Source: JAIEPT01 sp038217425 (lineage in GTDB: Bacteria; Planctomycetota; Planctomycetia; Gemmatales; Gemmataceae). From it: 14,351 nucleotides of DNA. The translations under genes and the position numbers were made by a program. Location: the NCBI GenBank assembly GCA_038217425.1, contig JBBQPM010000178.1:1-14351 (forward strand), given 5' to 3'. Positions 6,762 through 13,970 of this stretch are shown here, piece after piece; position 1 is the first letter of the stretch, and each line of letters begins with the position of its first letter. The notes under the pieces were generated by a model, which was given only the letters and a program-made list of their open reading frames with translations, was not told where the DNA came from and ran no database searches.

Positions 6762-7604
6762 ATGCGATTGACGATCCTCGCGGCTCTTCTCGGTTTAACG
6801 ATGAGCGTCCAGGCCCAAACGGCCGCCGAGCTATTTACTCAAGCTGAGAAATTGGCCCGAGCGGACGACCGATTTGCCGCGCTCGACCAGATTCAGTTGG
6901 TTCTGGACAAAGAGCCGAACCACGTCGGCGCCATCAAGCTGCGGATCGACATTTACGAACGGCAGTATCGCTTCGTCCACGCGGCCAAGGAATTCGACAA
7001 GCTCATGAAGCCCAACGACGCTTCGCTTCATTTCCAGCGCGGGCTGCAGCGCTTCAAGGCCCGCGATTTTGAAGGCTCCATCGCCGACTTTGATCGCCAA
7101 ATCGAACTGCAACCCGACGCCAAGATCAGTCATTGGCAACGCGGCATCTCGTACTACTACGCCGGCAAGTACGCGGAAGGCAAAGCTCAGTTCGAGGGCT
7201 ACCAGGAGTTCGACAGCAACGACGTCGAGAACGCCGTCTGGCGTTTCATGTGTATGAGCCGAGCCGAGGGCATCAAAAAGGCACAAGCCGCGATGCTCAA
7301 GATCGGGGACGACAAGCGCGTTCCGATGCGCGCCATCTACGAAATGTTTCTCGGCAAGGTTCAGATTGCCGACGTCATCGATTTGGCGACCCGGACGAAC
7401 GGGGATGCGCCGGAGAAGGTGAGCCGGCAACTCTTTTACGCCCATCTTTACGTCGGCATCTATTACGAGCTTCTCGGCGACAAAGCGAAAGCGCTCGAGC
7501 ACATGGAACGCGCCGTCGAACGTCCCATCGGGCACTACATGTGGAACGTGGCCCGCGCCCACTACGAGATCCTTCGGGCCAGGCCGGCGGTCTCTCCCAA
7601 GTAA
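6762..7604 (+). CDS. Secreted tetratricopeptide-repeat protein (NlpI-like)
   Basis: This 280-aa protein has a signal peptide (residues 1-18, cleavage probably at VQA-QT) followed by TPR-type helical repeats. They include AAELFTQAEKLARADDRFAA (21-40), an SLHFQRGLQRFKARDFEGSI stretch (88-107), ISHWQRGISYYYAGKYAEGK (122-141) and FYAHLYVGIYYELLGDKAKA (225-244). The order and the C-terminal FYAHLY...YY..LGD segment resemble NlpI, a periplasmic scaffold that binds peptidoglycan hydrolases and proteases. The specific partner here is unknown. ATG 6762 is chosen because AAGGGAA precedes it by about 7 nt and it gives a clean signal peptide; an earlier in-frame ATG at 6717 lies inside the palindromic repeat and has no ribosome binding site. 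Its stop codon overlaps the start of the next gene by one base (TAATG), so the two are translationally coupled. Confidence 0.85.
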   Translation: MRLTILAALLGLTMSVQAQTAAELFTQAEKLARADDRFAALDQIQLVLDKEPNHVGAIKLRIDIYERQYRFVHAAKEFDKLMKPNDASLHFQRGLQRFKARDFEGSIADFDRQIELQPDAKISHWQRGISYYYAGKYAEGKAQFEGYQEFDSNDVENAVWRFMCMSRAEGIKKAQAAMLKIGDDKRVPMRAIYEMFLGKVQIADVIDLATRTNGDAPEKVSRQLFYAHLYVGIYYELLGDKAKALEHMERAVERPIGHYMWNVARAHYEILRARPAVSPK

Positions 7605-9676
7605 TGGCCCTCTTCCAAACGCCGAACCTCTGGATCAACCCGCTCGGCGACGACGCCGCCCTGCTCATGCTCGACGTGAAGGGCAAGACCAACCACGTCC
7701 ACGAACCGCTGCTGCGCGATCTCGATCACGCCCTCGAATTCCTTGTCGGCGAAAAGGTTTTCACGCGTCTGGTGCTCGCCTCCGCGAAGGACGGAGTCTT
7801 CTGCCTGGGCTTTGACGACGCCACCTGGCAAAGTCTGAAGGATCCGAAAGTCGCAGCCGATTTGTGCGAACTGGGCCAGCTCGTTTGCACCAAGTTGCAG
7901 GCGCTGCCGATCCCGACGCTCGCCTGGATCGCGGGGCCGTGCGTCGGCGCAGGCCTTGAGCTGGCGCTGGCCTGCGATGAACGCGTCGTCGTCGAAAACG
8001 TCGGCGCCTTCCTCAGCGTGCCCGACATCGAGTTCGGCATGCTCCCAGGGTTCGGCGGCGTCTCCCGGCTGGCTCGGCTCATCGGCCTGGAACGCACCTT
8101 TCAAATGGTGATCGGCTCGCGGAAACTGATGCCGCGCGAGGCGCTCGCCTGGGGGTTCGCCGACCATCTGCGCGACGACGTCACGCCGCTGCGCAGCGAT
8201 TTGCCGCGAAACCTGTCGAAGCGGGCAGAGAACTACCGCGTGCGTAAAACCTGGCGGCAATGGCTGCTCGAGTCGCACGCGCTGGGCAGACGCGTCATCT
8301 TTCGCAAGATGGAACACGTCCTCAAAGGTCGGCTCCCCGACGGCCTCGACGCGCCGCGCCACTTGATCCGGATCCTGCGTATCGAGGACCGCGACGACGC
8401 GTTGCTGCAAACGCGGGCTAGCTTCCCGGAACTCGCCCAGAAACCGGCCTTCGCGAATTTGCAGCGTCTGCAGAACCTGCGCCGAACCGCGCTCGGCCGA
8501 GCGACCGAACGGCCGCGCCTCGGCATCGTCGGCGCCAGCGGCAAGTCGATGGCCCTCATGCAGACCGCGACCCTCAAAGGCTGCCAGGTCGTTTTTCGCG
8601 AGAAAGACGAAACTGCCCTGGGGCTCACCGTCTTCAAGATCCTGCAAAACTTGAACGGCGACGTGCGCCGAGGCTTGCTCTCCGGTAAGGAAGCCGAAGC
8701 CGCCCTGAGCCGAATCCACAGCACCGTGAGCTGGAAAGGTTTCAGCGACGTCGATCTGGTTCTCTTCGCCAGCGACGCCGACCGCGCCGGCAGTCTCGAG
8801 GAGATGCACGAACTCGCCGAACAAGTCCACGTGCAGTGCCCGATCGTGAGCCTCTCCGCCTGGCATTCGCTCGAGCAGCTTCAGACGCACGTGAAGAACC
8901 CGCAGCGTTTGGCCCGCGCCCACTTCCCGACGCCGATCGGCAAGATCCCGCTCGTCGAGATTCACACCAACGAACTTCAGGGATCCCGGACGCTGGAAGC
9001 GGTCACGAATCTCGCGCGGGCCCTCGGCAAGGCGCCGATCCCTGTGCGCGATCAGCCCGGCTTTTTACTGGAGCGGCTCTGGTATCCCGCCTGGAACGAG
9101 ATCTTGATCCTGCTCAGCGAGGGCCTGACGCCCGCTCGGATCGACCGGATCCTCTTTCAGTTCGGCATGATCTTCAGCCCGCTCGAGTATCTCGACCTCA
9201 TCGGCATCGACCTCGCCTTCGCCCACGCGCTCGTCATGAAGCCGATCTTCGGCTCGCGCATTCCGCCCGACGACTCCTGGGAGATGATGCTCGAGCGCAA
9301 GTTTCTCGGCCAAAAGACGGGCGTCGGCTTTTATCGCTACCGGAAGGATACGAAGACGGAGAACCGCTATCTGGCCGCCAGTTTGCAACAAGCCTCGGAT
9401 CGACGGGTCAAGTTCGCATCGCCTGCGGAAGAGACGCAGCACGTCGTCGACCGCGTGGTCGGCCTCACGATCAACGAGGCATTTCGGTGCGTGGAAGAGG
9501 GAATTGTCGCCGATGCGGACGCGCTGGATTTGGCGATGATGCTGAGCGGTTGGGCGCCTCACCGCGGCGGCCCGATCCGTTTCGCGAAAGGGCGCGACTG
9601 GGGCGCGGTGCTCGCCGACCTCGCGACGGAGTTCGGCGAGCGTTTCACGCCCTGTGCGAGCTTGCAAGTCAAGTAG
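7604..9676 (+). CDS. FadB/FadJ-like fusion: crotonase domain plus 3-hydroxyacyl-CoA dehydrogenase domain (divergent)
   Basis: This 690-aa protein has the architecture and approximate length (about 715-730 aa) of the alpha subunit of the fatty-acid oxidation complex. Residues 1-190 are a crotonase domain: the oxyanion region GPCVGAGLELALACDERV (111-128) keeps Glu119, while the second catalytic Glu position reads Asp141 in VPDIEFGMLPGFGG. The dehydrogenase Rossmann segment starts at 306, but its GxGxxG reads GASGKS (310-315). The catalytic His-Glu pair of 3-hydroxyacyl-CoA dehydrogenases is kept as His440 and Glu452 (HFPTPIGKIPLVE). The PGFxxNR motif reads PGFLLER (486-491), so its Asn is replaced by Glu490. 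The C-terminal domain has the usual KTGVGFYRY (571-579). The start is ATG 7604, overlapping the TPR stop codon. No thiolase (FadA) gene is adjacent. It may be a low-activity or re-purposed paralogue; that is inference. Confidence 0.85.
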   Translation: MALFQTPNLWINPLGDDAALLMLDVKGKTNHVHEPLLRDLDHALEFLVGEKVFTRLVLASAKDGVFCLGFDDATWQSLKDPKVAADLCELGQLVCTKLQALPIPTLAWIAGPCVGAGLELALACDERVVVENVGAFLSVPDIEFGMLPGFGGVSRLARLIGLERTFQMVIGSRKLMPREALAWGFADHLRDDVTPLRSDLPRNLSKRAENYRVRKTWRQWLLESHALGRRVIFRKMEHVLKGRLPDGLDAPRHLIRILRIEDRDDALLQTRASFPELAQKPAFANLQRLQNLRRTALGRATERPRLGIVGASGKSMALMQTATLKGCQVVFREKDETALGLTVFKILQNLNGDVRRGLLSGKEAEAALSRIHSTVSWKGFSDVDLVLFASDADRAGSLEEMHELAEQVHVQCPIVSLSAWHSLEQLQTHVKNPQRLARAHFPTPIGKIPLVEIHTNELQGSRTLEAVTNLARALGKAPIPVRDQPGFLLERLWYPAWNEILILLSEGLTPARIDRILFQFGMIFSPLEYLDLIGIDLAFAHALVMKPIFGSRIPPDDSWEMMLERKFLGQKTGVGFYRYRKDTKTENRYLAASLQQASDRRVKFASPAEETQHVVDRVVGLTINEAFRCVEEGIVADADALDLAMMLSGWAPHRGGPIRFAKGRDWGAVLADLATEFGERFTPCASLQVK

Positions 9677-9686
9677 GGAAAGTCCA

Positions 9687-9782
9687 GCCACAGAGGTCAC
9701 CGAGAACACAGAGAAAAAAGAATGCGTCGATTCGCGGAGTCTTCCGTTCTTTTTCCTCTGTGTTCTCTGTGACCTCTGTGGC
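9687..9782. repeat. 36-nt imperfect inverted repeat between convergent genes
   Basis: The left arm (9687-9722, beginning GCCACAGAGGTCACCGAGAA) and the right arm (9747-9782) are reverse complements over 36 nt with two mismatches, around a 24-nt loop. The A- and T-rich inner ends give a T-tract on either strand, so the structure can serve as a bidirectional terminator for the convergent genes ending at 9676 and 9811. The CACAGAG...GAACACAGAG motif resembles dispersed repeats that I recall from planctomycete and acidobacterial genomes; the family could not be checked here. Confidence 0.8.
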
Positions 9783-9810
9783 TCGTCTTGATTCATGCGA
9801 ACGAACGCGG

Positions 9811-11385
9811 TTACTTCTTCGCGACCTCGGCCAGGTTGGTGTGGGCGGAGTTGGCGCCCCAGGTGTACCAACCGGTGAAGGCGCGGTTGCCGGTGTCGAT
9901 GCAGATAATCTTGCCGTTTTCCGTGCCGACGTAGATTCGTCCGTCCACGATCGCGGGCTGCGATCGGCACGCCTGACCGACCTTGTACTTTTCGAGGATG
10001 TCCCCCTTGGCGGGATCGATGCGGAGCACGTGCCCGTCGAGGGTGCTGAGGAAGATGTTGCCGCCGGCGCTGGCGGGGGGCGAGGCAAGGAATCCGCCGA
10101 CTTTCTTGAGATCGCCGGTGAGTTTCACGGACCAGAGAAGCTTGCCGTTGCTGGGGTCGGTGCAGGAGATTTCGTCGCCCATGCAGTTGAAATTTCGGCC
10201 CTTGTCGTTGAGGATGCGCGAGCCCTGGAAGGCCTGCATCGACGAGACGTTGGAGTAGCCGATGTTGCCCTTGGCGGCAGCGGGATTGGCGGCCTCCGGC
10301 GCTCCGCCGCCGAAGCCATTGCCGGCGTCGAGCTTTTCCGCCTGTTTGGCGAACTGGGTCTTTCCCTGGATTTCCGCTTCGAGATACTCGGCGGTCTTCT
10401 TGGCGCTTTCGAATTTCGGCAGGTTCTTCGTGCGATCGATGCCCGCGATTTTCTCGGCCGCCTTCTCGCCTTTACCGTCGGCGCGCTGGGTGAGGAAGAT
10501 CTCGCCGCCGACGATCACCGGCGCCGAGGTTGCGCGGGTGCACTGGGCGGAGAGGATGGCGCCATCGTCGGTCTTGAAGCGGTAGACGGTGCCGCCAAAC
10601 GAGGTGGCGTAGACTTCGTTCTCGACGACGACAGGGGCGGACATGACGTCGCTGTCGATCCATTTCTGCCAAACGATCTTGCCGGTCTTGAGTTCCAGGC
10701 AGGCCAAAACGTGAGACGCGGCGGGCCTGGGTTTGGGTTTGGCGGCGGGGCCCGCTGGGGGATCTTTCTTGTTGTTTTGCTGGTTGCCGCCGCCGTTGGC
10801 GGGGTACGACGTGTACACCTTCCCCTTGGAAATGGTCGGCGTGCTGGTGAGCGGATCGCCGAGCCAGTGCGACCACAGATGCTTGCCGGTTTCCGCGTCG
10901 ACGGCGAAGATCGTGCACGACTCCGTGTTGAACACGACGACGCCGTCTTCCACCACGGCCGAGGTCGGGCCGTCGTCGTCCAGGCTGATGCCCCAGACGA
11001 GTTTGCCGGTGACGGCGTCGAAGCAGTAATATTCTTTGCTGTGGAACCCGCCGCTCGCGTAAAGTTTTCCCTTATAGATGGTCGGCGTCGGGATCGGCGC
11101 GTTACTGGGCAGCGAAATCTCGAATCCCTTGGCATGGCTCGTGATCGCCTTGGCGTCCAGCGCCTTGACCGTCACGTGTCCGACGCGGAAGCTCGTCGGC
11201 GGCGCCGCGAACTTGTCCGAATTCATTTCTTTCGCCTGGGCCGTGAAGTCGGTCGTTTCCGGCTCGGAGGATTTCTTGGCATCCTTCTTCGCCTCTTTGG
11301 GCGGATCCGAATGGACGGCGTTTAGCGACAGGAGCAGCAAGGAAGCCAGCGCTCCCGAGAACCAAAAGAGTACAGGTCGAGCCAT
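9811..11385 (-). CDS. Secreted PQQ-repeat beta-propeller protein
   Basis: This is a 524-aa protein with a signal peptide (residues 1-26, FWFSGALASLLLLSLNAVHS) followed by a Lys/Glu-rich linker. The rest is a PQQ-like (pyrrolo-quinoline quinone enzyme repeat) beta-propeller; repeat signatures of the form D-x-TGK-x-x-W are visible at 123-131 (DAVTGKLVW), 163-171 (DAETGKHLW), 231-239 (ELKTGKIVW) and 410-418 (DPSNGKLLW). A low-complexity insert at 197-222 (Gly/Asn/Lys/Pro) and a charged helical insert at about 303-355 interrupt the blades. In planctomycetes such proteins are usually non-enzymatic outer-domain scaffolds; no catalytic dehydrogenase features are visible. ATG 11385 has GAGGG about 7 nt upstream. 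It lies 106 bp downstream of the C39 gene on the same strand, behind a hairpin, so it may be transcribed separately. Confidence 0.87.
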   Translation of the reverse strand: MARPVLFWFSGALASLLLLSLNAVHSDPPKEAKKDAKKSSEPETTDFTAQAKEMNSDKFAAPPTSFRVGHVTVKALDAKAITSHAKGFEISLPSNAPIPTPTIYKGKLYASGGFHSKEYYCFDAVTGKLVWGISLDDDGPTSAVVEDGVVVFNTESCTIFAVDAETGKHLWSHWLGDPLTSTPTISKGKVYTSYPANGGGNQQNNKKDPPAGPAAKPKPRPAASHVLACLELKTGKIVWQKWIDSDVMSAPVVVENEVYATSFGGTVYRFKTDDGAILSAQCTRATSAPVIVGGEIFLTQRADGKGEKAAEKIAGIDRTKNLPKFESAKKTAEYLEAEIQGKTQFAKQAEKLDAGNGFGGGAPEAANPAAAKGNIGYSNVSSMQAFQGSRILNDKGRNFNCMGDEISCTDPSNGKLLWSVKLTGDLKKVGGFLASPPASAGGNIFLSTLDGHVLRIDPAKGDILEKYKVGQACRSQPAIVDGRIYVGTENGKIICIDTGNRAFTGWYTWGANSAHTNLAEVAKK

Positions 11386-11476
11386 GGTAAACCCTCGTAT
11401 TGCGAAGACAGGGGGATGAGATCGCTCACAGACAAGACGAATTGGCTCGGAGAAGAGATTGCGGACTGCGCGTGCA

Positions 11477-11504
11477 AAAGCCCAGGGATGGCTATCCCTG
11501 GGGA
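11477..11504 (-). repeat. Dispersed 28-nt palindromic repeat, copy 2, overlapping the C39 stop codon
   Basis: These 28 bases are identical to the copy at 6706-6733, with stem arms at 11481-11489 and 11494-11502. On the minus strand the hairpin is followed by CTTTTGC, which makes it resemble a weak terminator for the operon ending here. The last codons (Pro-Gln-Gly) and the TAG stop at 11494-11492 of the C39-like gene lie inside the repeat. Confidence 0.85.
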
Positions 11505-12052
11505 ACCGCCACGAGGCCGCGGTTGTTCATCTGATTGAGCCGCGAAACCAGCGAGTGCCAGATCACGCGCAGCTCCGTCCACGGCAACGGGCAGCCCCAG
11601 TTCGATAGATACACGTTCGCGTCGTCGTACCCGTAGGCGACGACCCAATGCCCGCCGGGCAGGTCGAACTTCCAGAGCTTCCCGGCGACGGTTCCCAGCA
11701 TCAGAATCACGGGTCGACCCTGGTCGAGTTCCTTACGAAGTGCTTCCTCGCCGGTGATGACCTGGAGGCGCACGCCCTTGGCCTTGCAGATGCGGATGAC
11801 GCGACGTCGGCTGCTGCCGAAATATCCCGCGAGGTTGTCGGGGGGATGGTAGGTTTCGATCCAGTCCATGACATCGCGGGCCTGCGGAACCTCGGCAGGG
11901 AACTGCCCGAGGTGGCATAACAACGTCGCCGCCGCCGCCTGGCCGCAGTTGAAATAGTCGAGTTTGCCGTCGTCGTTGGTGAACTCGAAGATCGAATCCA
12001 GGCCCTGATAGTCGTTTCCGTGGACGTTGCCGTTGGAGATCGAGCCGGCCAT
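11492..12052 (-). CDS. C39-like cysteine peptidase family protein
   Basis: This 186-aa protein has the layout of papain-fold C39-like peptidases. Counting from ATG 12052, the candidate catalytic residues are Cys36 (YFNCGQAAAATLL), His135 (GGHWVVAYGYDD) and Asn151 (YLSNWG). The Gln that normally sits six residues before the Cys as oxyanion-hole residue is not present (Lys30 there). There is no signal peptide or ABC-transporter fusion, so it is a stand-alone cytoplasmic protein, unlike bacteriocin-exporter C39 domains. ATG 12052 follows the stop codon of the upstream gene by 2 bp and has GCGAGGA about 6 nt upstream; a TTG at 12058 is also in frame. Its C-terminus is encoded within a dispersed repeat. 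The substrate is unknown, and transglutaminase-like or acyltransferase roles known for this fold are alternatives. Confidence 0.78.
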   Translation of the reverse strand: MAGSISNGNVHGNDYQGLDSIFEFTNDDGKLDYFNCGQAAAATLLCHLGQFPAEVPQARDVMDWIETYHPPDNLAGYFGSSRRRVIRICKAKGVRLQVITGEEALRKELDQGRPVILMLGTVAGKLWKFDLPGGHWVVAYGYDDANVYLSNWGCPLPWTELRVIWHSLVSRLNQMNNRGLVAVPQG

Positions 12053-12054
12053 GG

Positions 12055-12489
12055 TCAATCCTCGCCTCGTTTGATGCGGCGGAGCTGCGCAGAAGTTTCC
12101 GGCGACGCCGGATAGATCAGACGCTGCCCGATCGGCGCGTTGCCGGGGAGATTCGGGATCGGCGTCACCACGTAGGCTCCGTCGTCGCGCGTCAGCGGCA
12201 ACAGGTAAACGCCGGGCCCCCGATAATACTTAATTTCCGCGATCGGCGTGCGTAAGTCAAGCGTCAGGGCCGAGGCGTCGCGCGAATCGTGCTCGGGCCA
12301 AAGAATCTGCGTCGCCCGCGCCTGCCCCGCCTCGTCGATCGTCGCCAGCACGCACAGTTCCGCCTCGGCCAGCTGGGGCCGGGACAGTACGATCGGATCG
12401 CGCGAGCCCACTACCAGAAAAAGCAAGTATCCCAGCCAGACAGCCAACAAGAGCGCGGAGACGACCAGGCGGACTTTAGGGAAACGCAT
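12055..12489 (-). CDS. Conserved small single-pass membrane protein, unknown function
   Basis: This 144-aa protein has a short basic N-terminus (MRFPKVR) and one transmembrane segment at residues 8-28 (VVSALLLAVWLGYLLFLVVG). A soluble beta-rich domain with IKYYRGPGVYLLPLTRDDGAY and LPGNAPIGQRLIYP segments follows, probably outside the membrane. I recall similar short proteins in Gemmataceae but cannot name a family or function. The ATG at 12489 lies 4 bp after the stop codon of the upstream gene; an ATG at 12507 overlapping that gene is an alternative start with a weaker ribosome binding site. It is the third gene of the minus-strand operon and lies 2 bp before the C39-like gene. Confidence 0.72.
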   Translation of the reverse strand: MRFPKVRLVVSALLLAVWLGYLLFLVVGSRDPIVLSRPQLAEAELCVLATIDEAGQARATQILWPEHDSRDASALTLDLRTPIAEIKYYRGPGVYLLPLTRDDGAYVVTPIPNLPGNAPIGQRLIYPASPETSAQLRRIKRGED

Positions 12490-12493
12490 AGGG

Positions 12494-12904
12494 CTACTGT
12501 GCCTCATCGAGCTTGACCTGATACGCGAGCGCCTGGTCGAGGTCGTAGACGTTCTGGAAGTCGGCGAGGTTGTCGTGGTTGGTCTTGCTCATGAGTTCAT
12601 GGCGAATGAGGTTGAAGACGATGTTGCCGAAATCGCCGGTCTGTTCGATGCCCCAGACGCGGAAAACATAACGCGCCATCATGCCGAACTCGAGCAGGGC
12701 GAGGTCGCGGATGCCGAGACAGAGTTCGCGCCCGGAGACGTGATGCTTGCCGGCCGACTCTTCGCTGGCGGCCGCGGTGGGGGGTTCGCGTCCCAGCTGC
12801 TTTTGCGTGGCGTGCAGCGCCTGGAAGACGAACTCATACGCCTCGTAGGGATAGCGCGGATCCTGTTTGACGACTTCGGCCAGTTTTTGCAGGAAAAGGG
12901 ACAT
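12494..12904 (-). CDS. Minf_1886 family protein (TIGR04138), unknown function
   Basis: This 136-aa protein matches a short family that is largely restricted to Planctomycetes and Verrucomicrobia, whose function is not known. Family hallmarks in order are DPRYPYEAYEFVFQAL (15-30), the HVSGRELCLGIRDLAL run (55-70), FGMMARYVFRVWGI (73-86), GDFGNIVFNLI (90-100) and NLADFQNVYDLDQAL (112-126). ATG 12904, 4 bp after the RicT stop codon, gives the usual N-terminal length. An in-frame ATG at 12922 would overlap RicT by 14 bp and cannot be excluded, since neither start has a strong ribosome binding site. Its tight coupling to a RicT-type gene suggests a shared process. Confidence 0.85.
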   Translation of the reverse strand: MSLFLQKLAEVVKQDPRYPYEAYEFVFQALHATQKQLGREPPTAAASEESAGKHHVSGRELCLGIRDLALLEFGMMARYVFRVWGIEQTGDFGNIVFNLIRHELMSKTNHDNLADFQNVYDLDQALAYQVKLDEAQ

Positions 12905-12908
12905 AAAG

Positions 12909-13763
12909 CTATCGGGCTTCATCGGCGGAACGCGGTTCCTGCCGGTCGTTTTTGGTTTGGATTTCCGTCAATATCTCACTCTGCGCCACCGCCAGCCGAC
13001 GTCCGTCTTCGAACTCCACGAGCACCTTGCGCGCGAGGATCTCCTGCGCCAACACGCGACCCTTGCCCTTCTCCGTCACGATGCGAGCGCCCGGCGCCGG
13101 AAGCGTCCGCTGGAAATCTTCGTAGACCTCGTTTTCGTAACGCAGGCAGCACTTGAGCCGGCCGCAACGGCCCGAGATCTTCGACGGATCGAGCGTTGAC
13201 TTCTGCAGCTTGGCCATGCGCATGGAGACCGGGGGCATGGCGGTAAGGTGGGTGTTGCAGCAGACGGGTTTGCCGCAATCGCCGTAGTCGGCCAGGAGCT
13301 TGGCTTCATCGCGGACGCCGACCTGGCGCATCTCGATACGGGTGCGAAACTCGCGGGCCAGGTCTTTGACCAGCTCGCGGAAATCGACTCGCTTCTCGGC
13401 CAGGAAGTAGAAGATGAGCCGTTCGCCGCCGTAGAGGAGCTCGACGTCGATGAGATCCATCTGCAGGCGACGTTCGTGAATGAGATCCAGGCACTGTCCG
13501 TAGGCAACTTCCTCTTTGACGCGGTGCTGGTCGGCAATGATCTGATCGGCGCTGGTGAGGGGCCGAAGAATCTGACCGCCGGTCGAGGTTTGCTCCAGAA
13601 ATCGCAGCGCCTGGGGCGAGCTGTCGCCGAGAATTTCGCCGATCTCGAGTCCGCGTTCGGTGCGTACGACGACGCCTTCGCCCCGGCGATAAGCCGAGTC
13701 GGTCGGCGGGCTGAACTCGCCCAGGAGTCGCATGATGCCATAGCGAACGATGTAATTGGTCAA
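12909..13763 (-). CDS. PSP1 domain / RicT (YaaT)-like Fe-S protein
   Basis: This 284-aa protein carries the PSP1 C-terminal domain of RicT (YaaT), which in Bacillus forms the Ric complex that binds iron-sulfur clusters and promotes RNase Y-dependent mRNA maturation and sporulation or biofilm phosphorelays. The conserved region VDFRELVKDLAREFRTRIEM (126-145) with RQVGVRDEAK (146-155) precedes the cysteine signatures DCGKPVCCNTHL (C163, C168, C169) and GRCGRLKCCLRYEN (C200, C205, C206), which match the Bacillus pattern. Start: TTG 13763 yields the family-typical MTNYIVRYGIMRLLGEF; the later ATG would remove part of the domain. The reading frame stays open further upstream, but only through the divergent promoter region and antisense to the QQFGG gene. 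It heads a four-gene operon. The RicA and RicF partners are not visible here. Confidence 0.88.
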   Translation of the reverse strand: MTNYIVRYGIMRLLGEFSPPTDSAYRRGEGVVVRTERGLEIGEILGDSSPQALRFLEQTSTGGQILRPLTSADQIIADQHRVKEEVAYGQCLDLIHERRLQMDLIDVELLYGGERLIFYFLAEKRVDFRELVKDLAREFRTRIEMRQVGVRDEAKLLADYGDCGKPVCCNTHLTAMPPVSMRMAKLQKSTLDPSKISGRCGRLKCCLRYENEVYEDFQRTLPAPGARIVTEKGKGRVLAQEILARKVLVEFEDGRRLAVAQSEILTEIQTKNDRQEPRSADEAR

Positions 13764-13883
13764 CGGTGGTTCTCGCGGAGTAGTTGCCTGGTAAATATAT
13801 CGAAAAGCATGCCCGAACAACAGCCAAACCCCAACGAGGTGCGAACTTGGGCAAAAATTTTTCCCCGATTTGGCAAGTTCTTC

Positions 13884-13913
13884 TTGACGATGCCTGCGGT
13901 TTGCATGCAAAAT
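13884..13913 (+). promoter_or_regulatory. Candidate sigma70 promoter of the QQFGG-repeat gene
   Basis: TTGACG (13884-13889), an 18-nt spacer and CAAAAT (13908-13913) match the consensus at 5 and 4 of 6 positions. A transcript would start near 13920, placing the hairpin of 13921-13949 at its very 5' end. Confidence 0.5.
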
Positions 13914-13920
13914 AGAGCAT

Positions 13921-13956
13921 ACCTCGAAAGTGTGGTGCCTTTTCGAGGTCTTTTTT
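13921..13956 (+). promoter_or_regulatory. Leader hairpin with T-tract, possible attenuator or 5' stabiliser
   Basis: ACCTCGAAA (13921-13929) pairs perfectly with TTTCGAGGT (13941-13949), followed by C and six T (13951-13956). The result looks like an intrinsic terminator placed between promoter and start codon. The sequence CGAGGT occurs again at 13961-13966, where it contains the ribosome binding site of the gene at 13971, so the left arm ACCTCG could pair with either copy. Confidence 0.5.
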
Positions 13957-13970
13957 CCAGCGAGGTTCTC

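Larger units (their letters stand above)
13764..13970. other. Divergent control region between ricT-like and QQFGG-repeat genes
   Basis: This 207-bp spacer holds the leader of the right-hand gene and upstream sequence of the RicT-like gene. On the minus strand an AT-rich TATATT is a possible -10 for RicT, but its -35 is poor. Near 13852-13865 an A-tract/T-tract block (CAAAAATTTTTCC) lies about 20 bp upstream of the plus-strand -35, in the position of an UP element. Confidence 0.5.

Noticed and set aside
7133..7603. An N-terminal extension of the FadB-like protein.
   Set aside because: It overlaps the TPR gene in another frame and is Arg-rich; the crotonase domain begins right after ATG 7604.
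7562..8965. A 467-codon open frame on the minus strand.
   Set aside because: It is antisense to the crotonase and dehydrogenase domains of the FadB-like gene.
8836..11325. An 829-codon open frame on the plus strand.
   Set aside because: It overlaps the FadB-like gene in another frame, crosses the inverted repeat, and is antisense to the PQQ-repeat gene; its product is low-complexity Arg/Gly/Val-rich as expected of shadows in GC-rich DNA.
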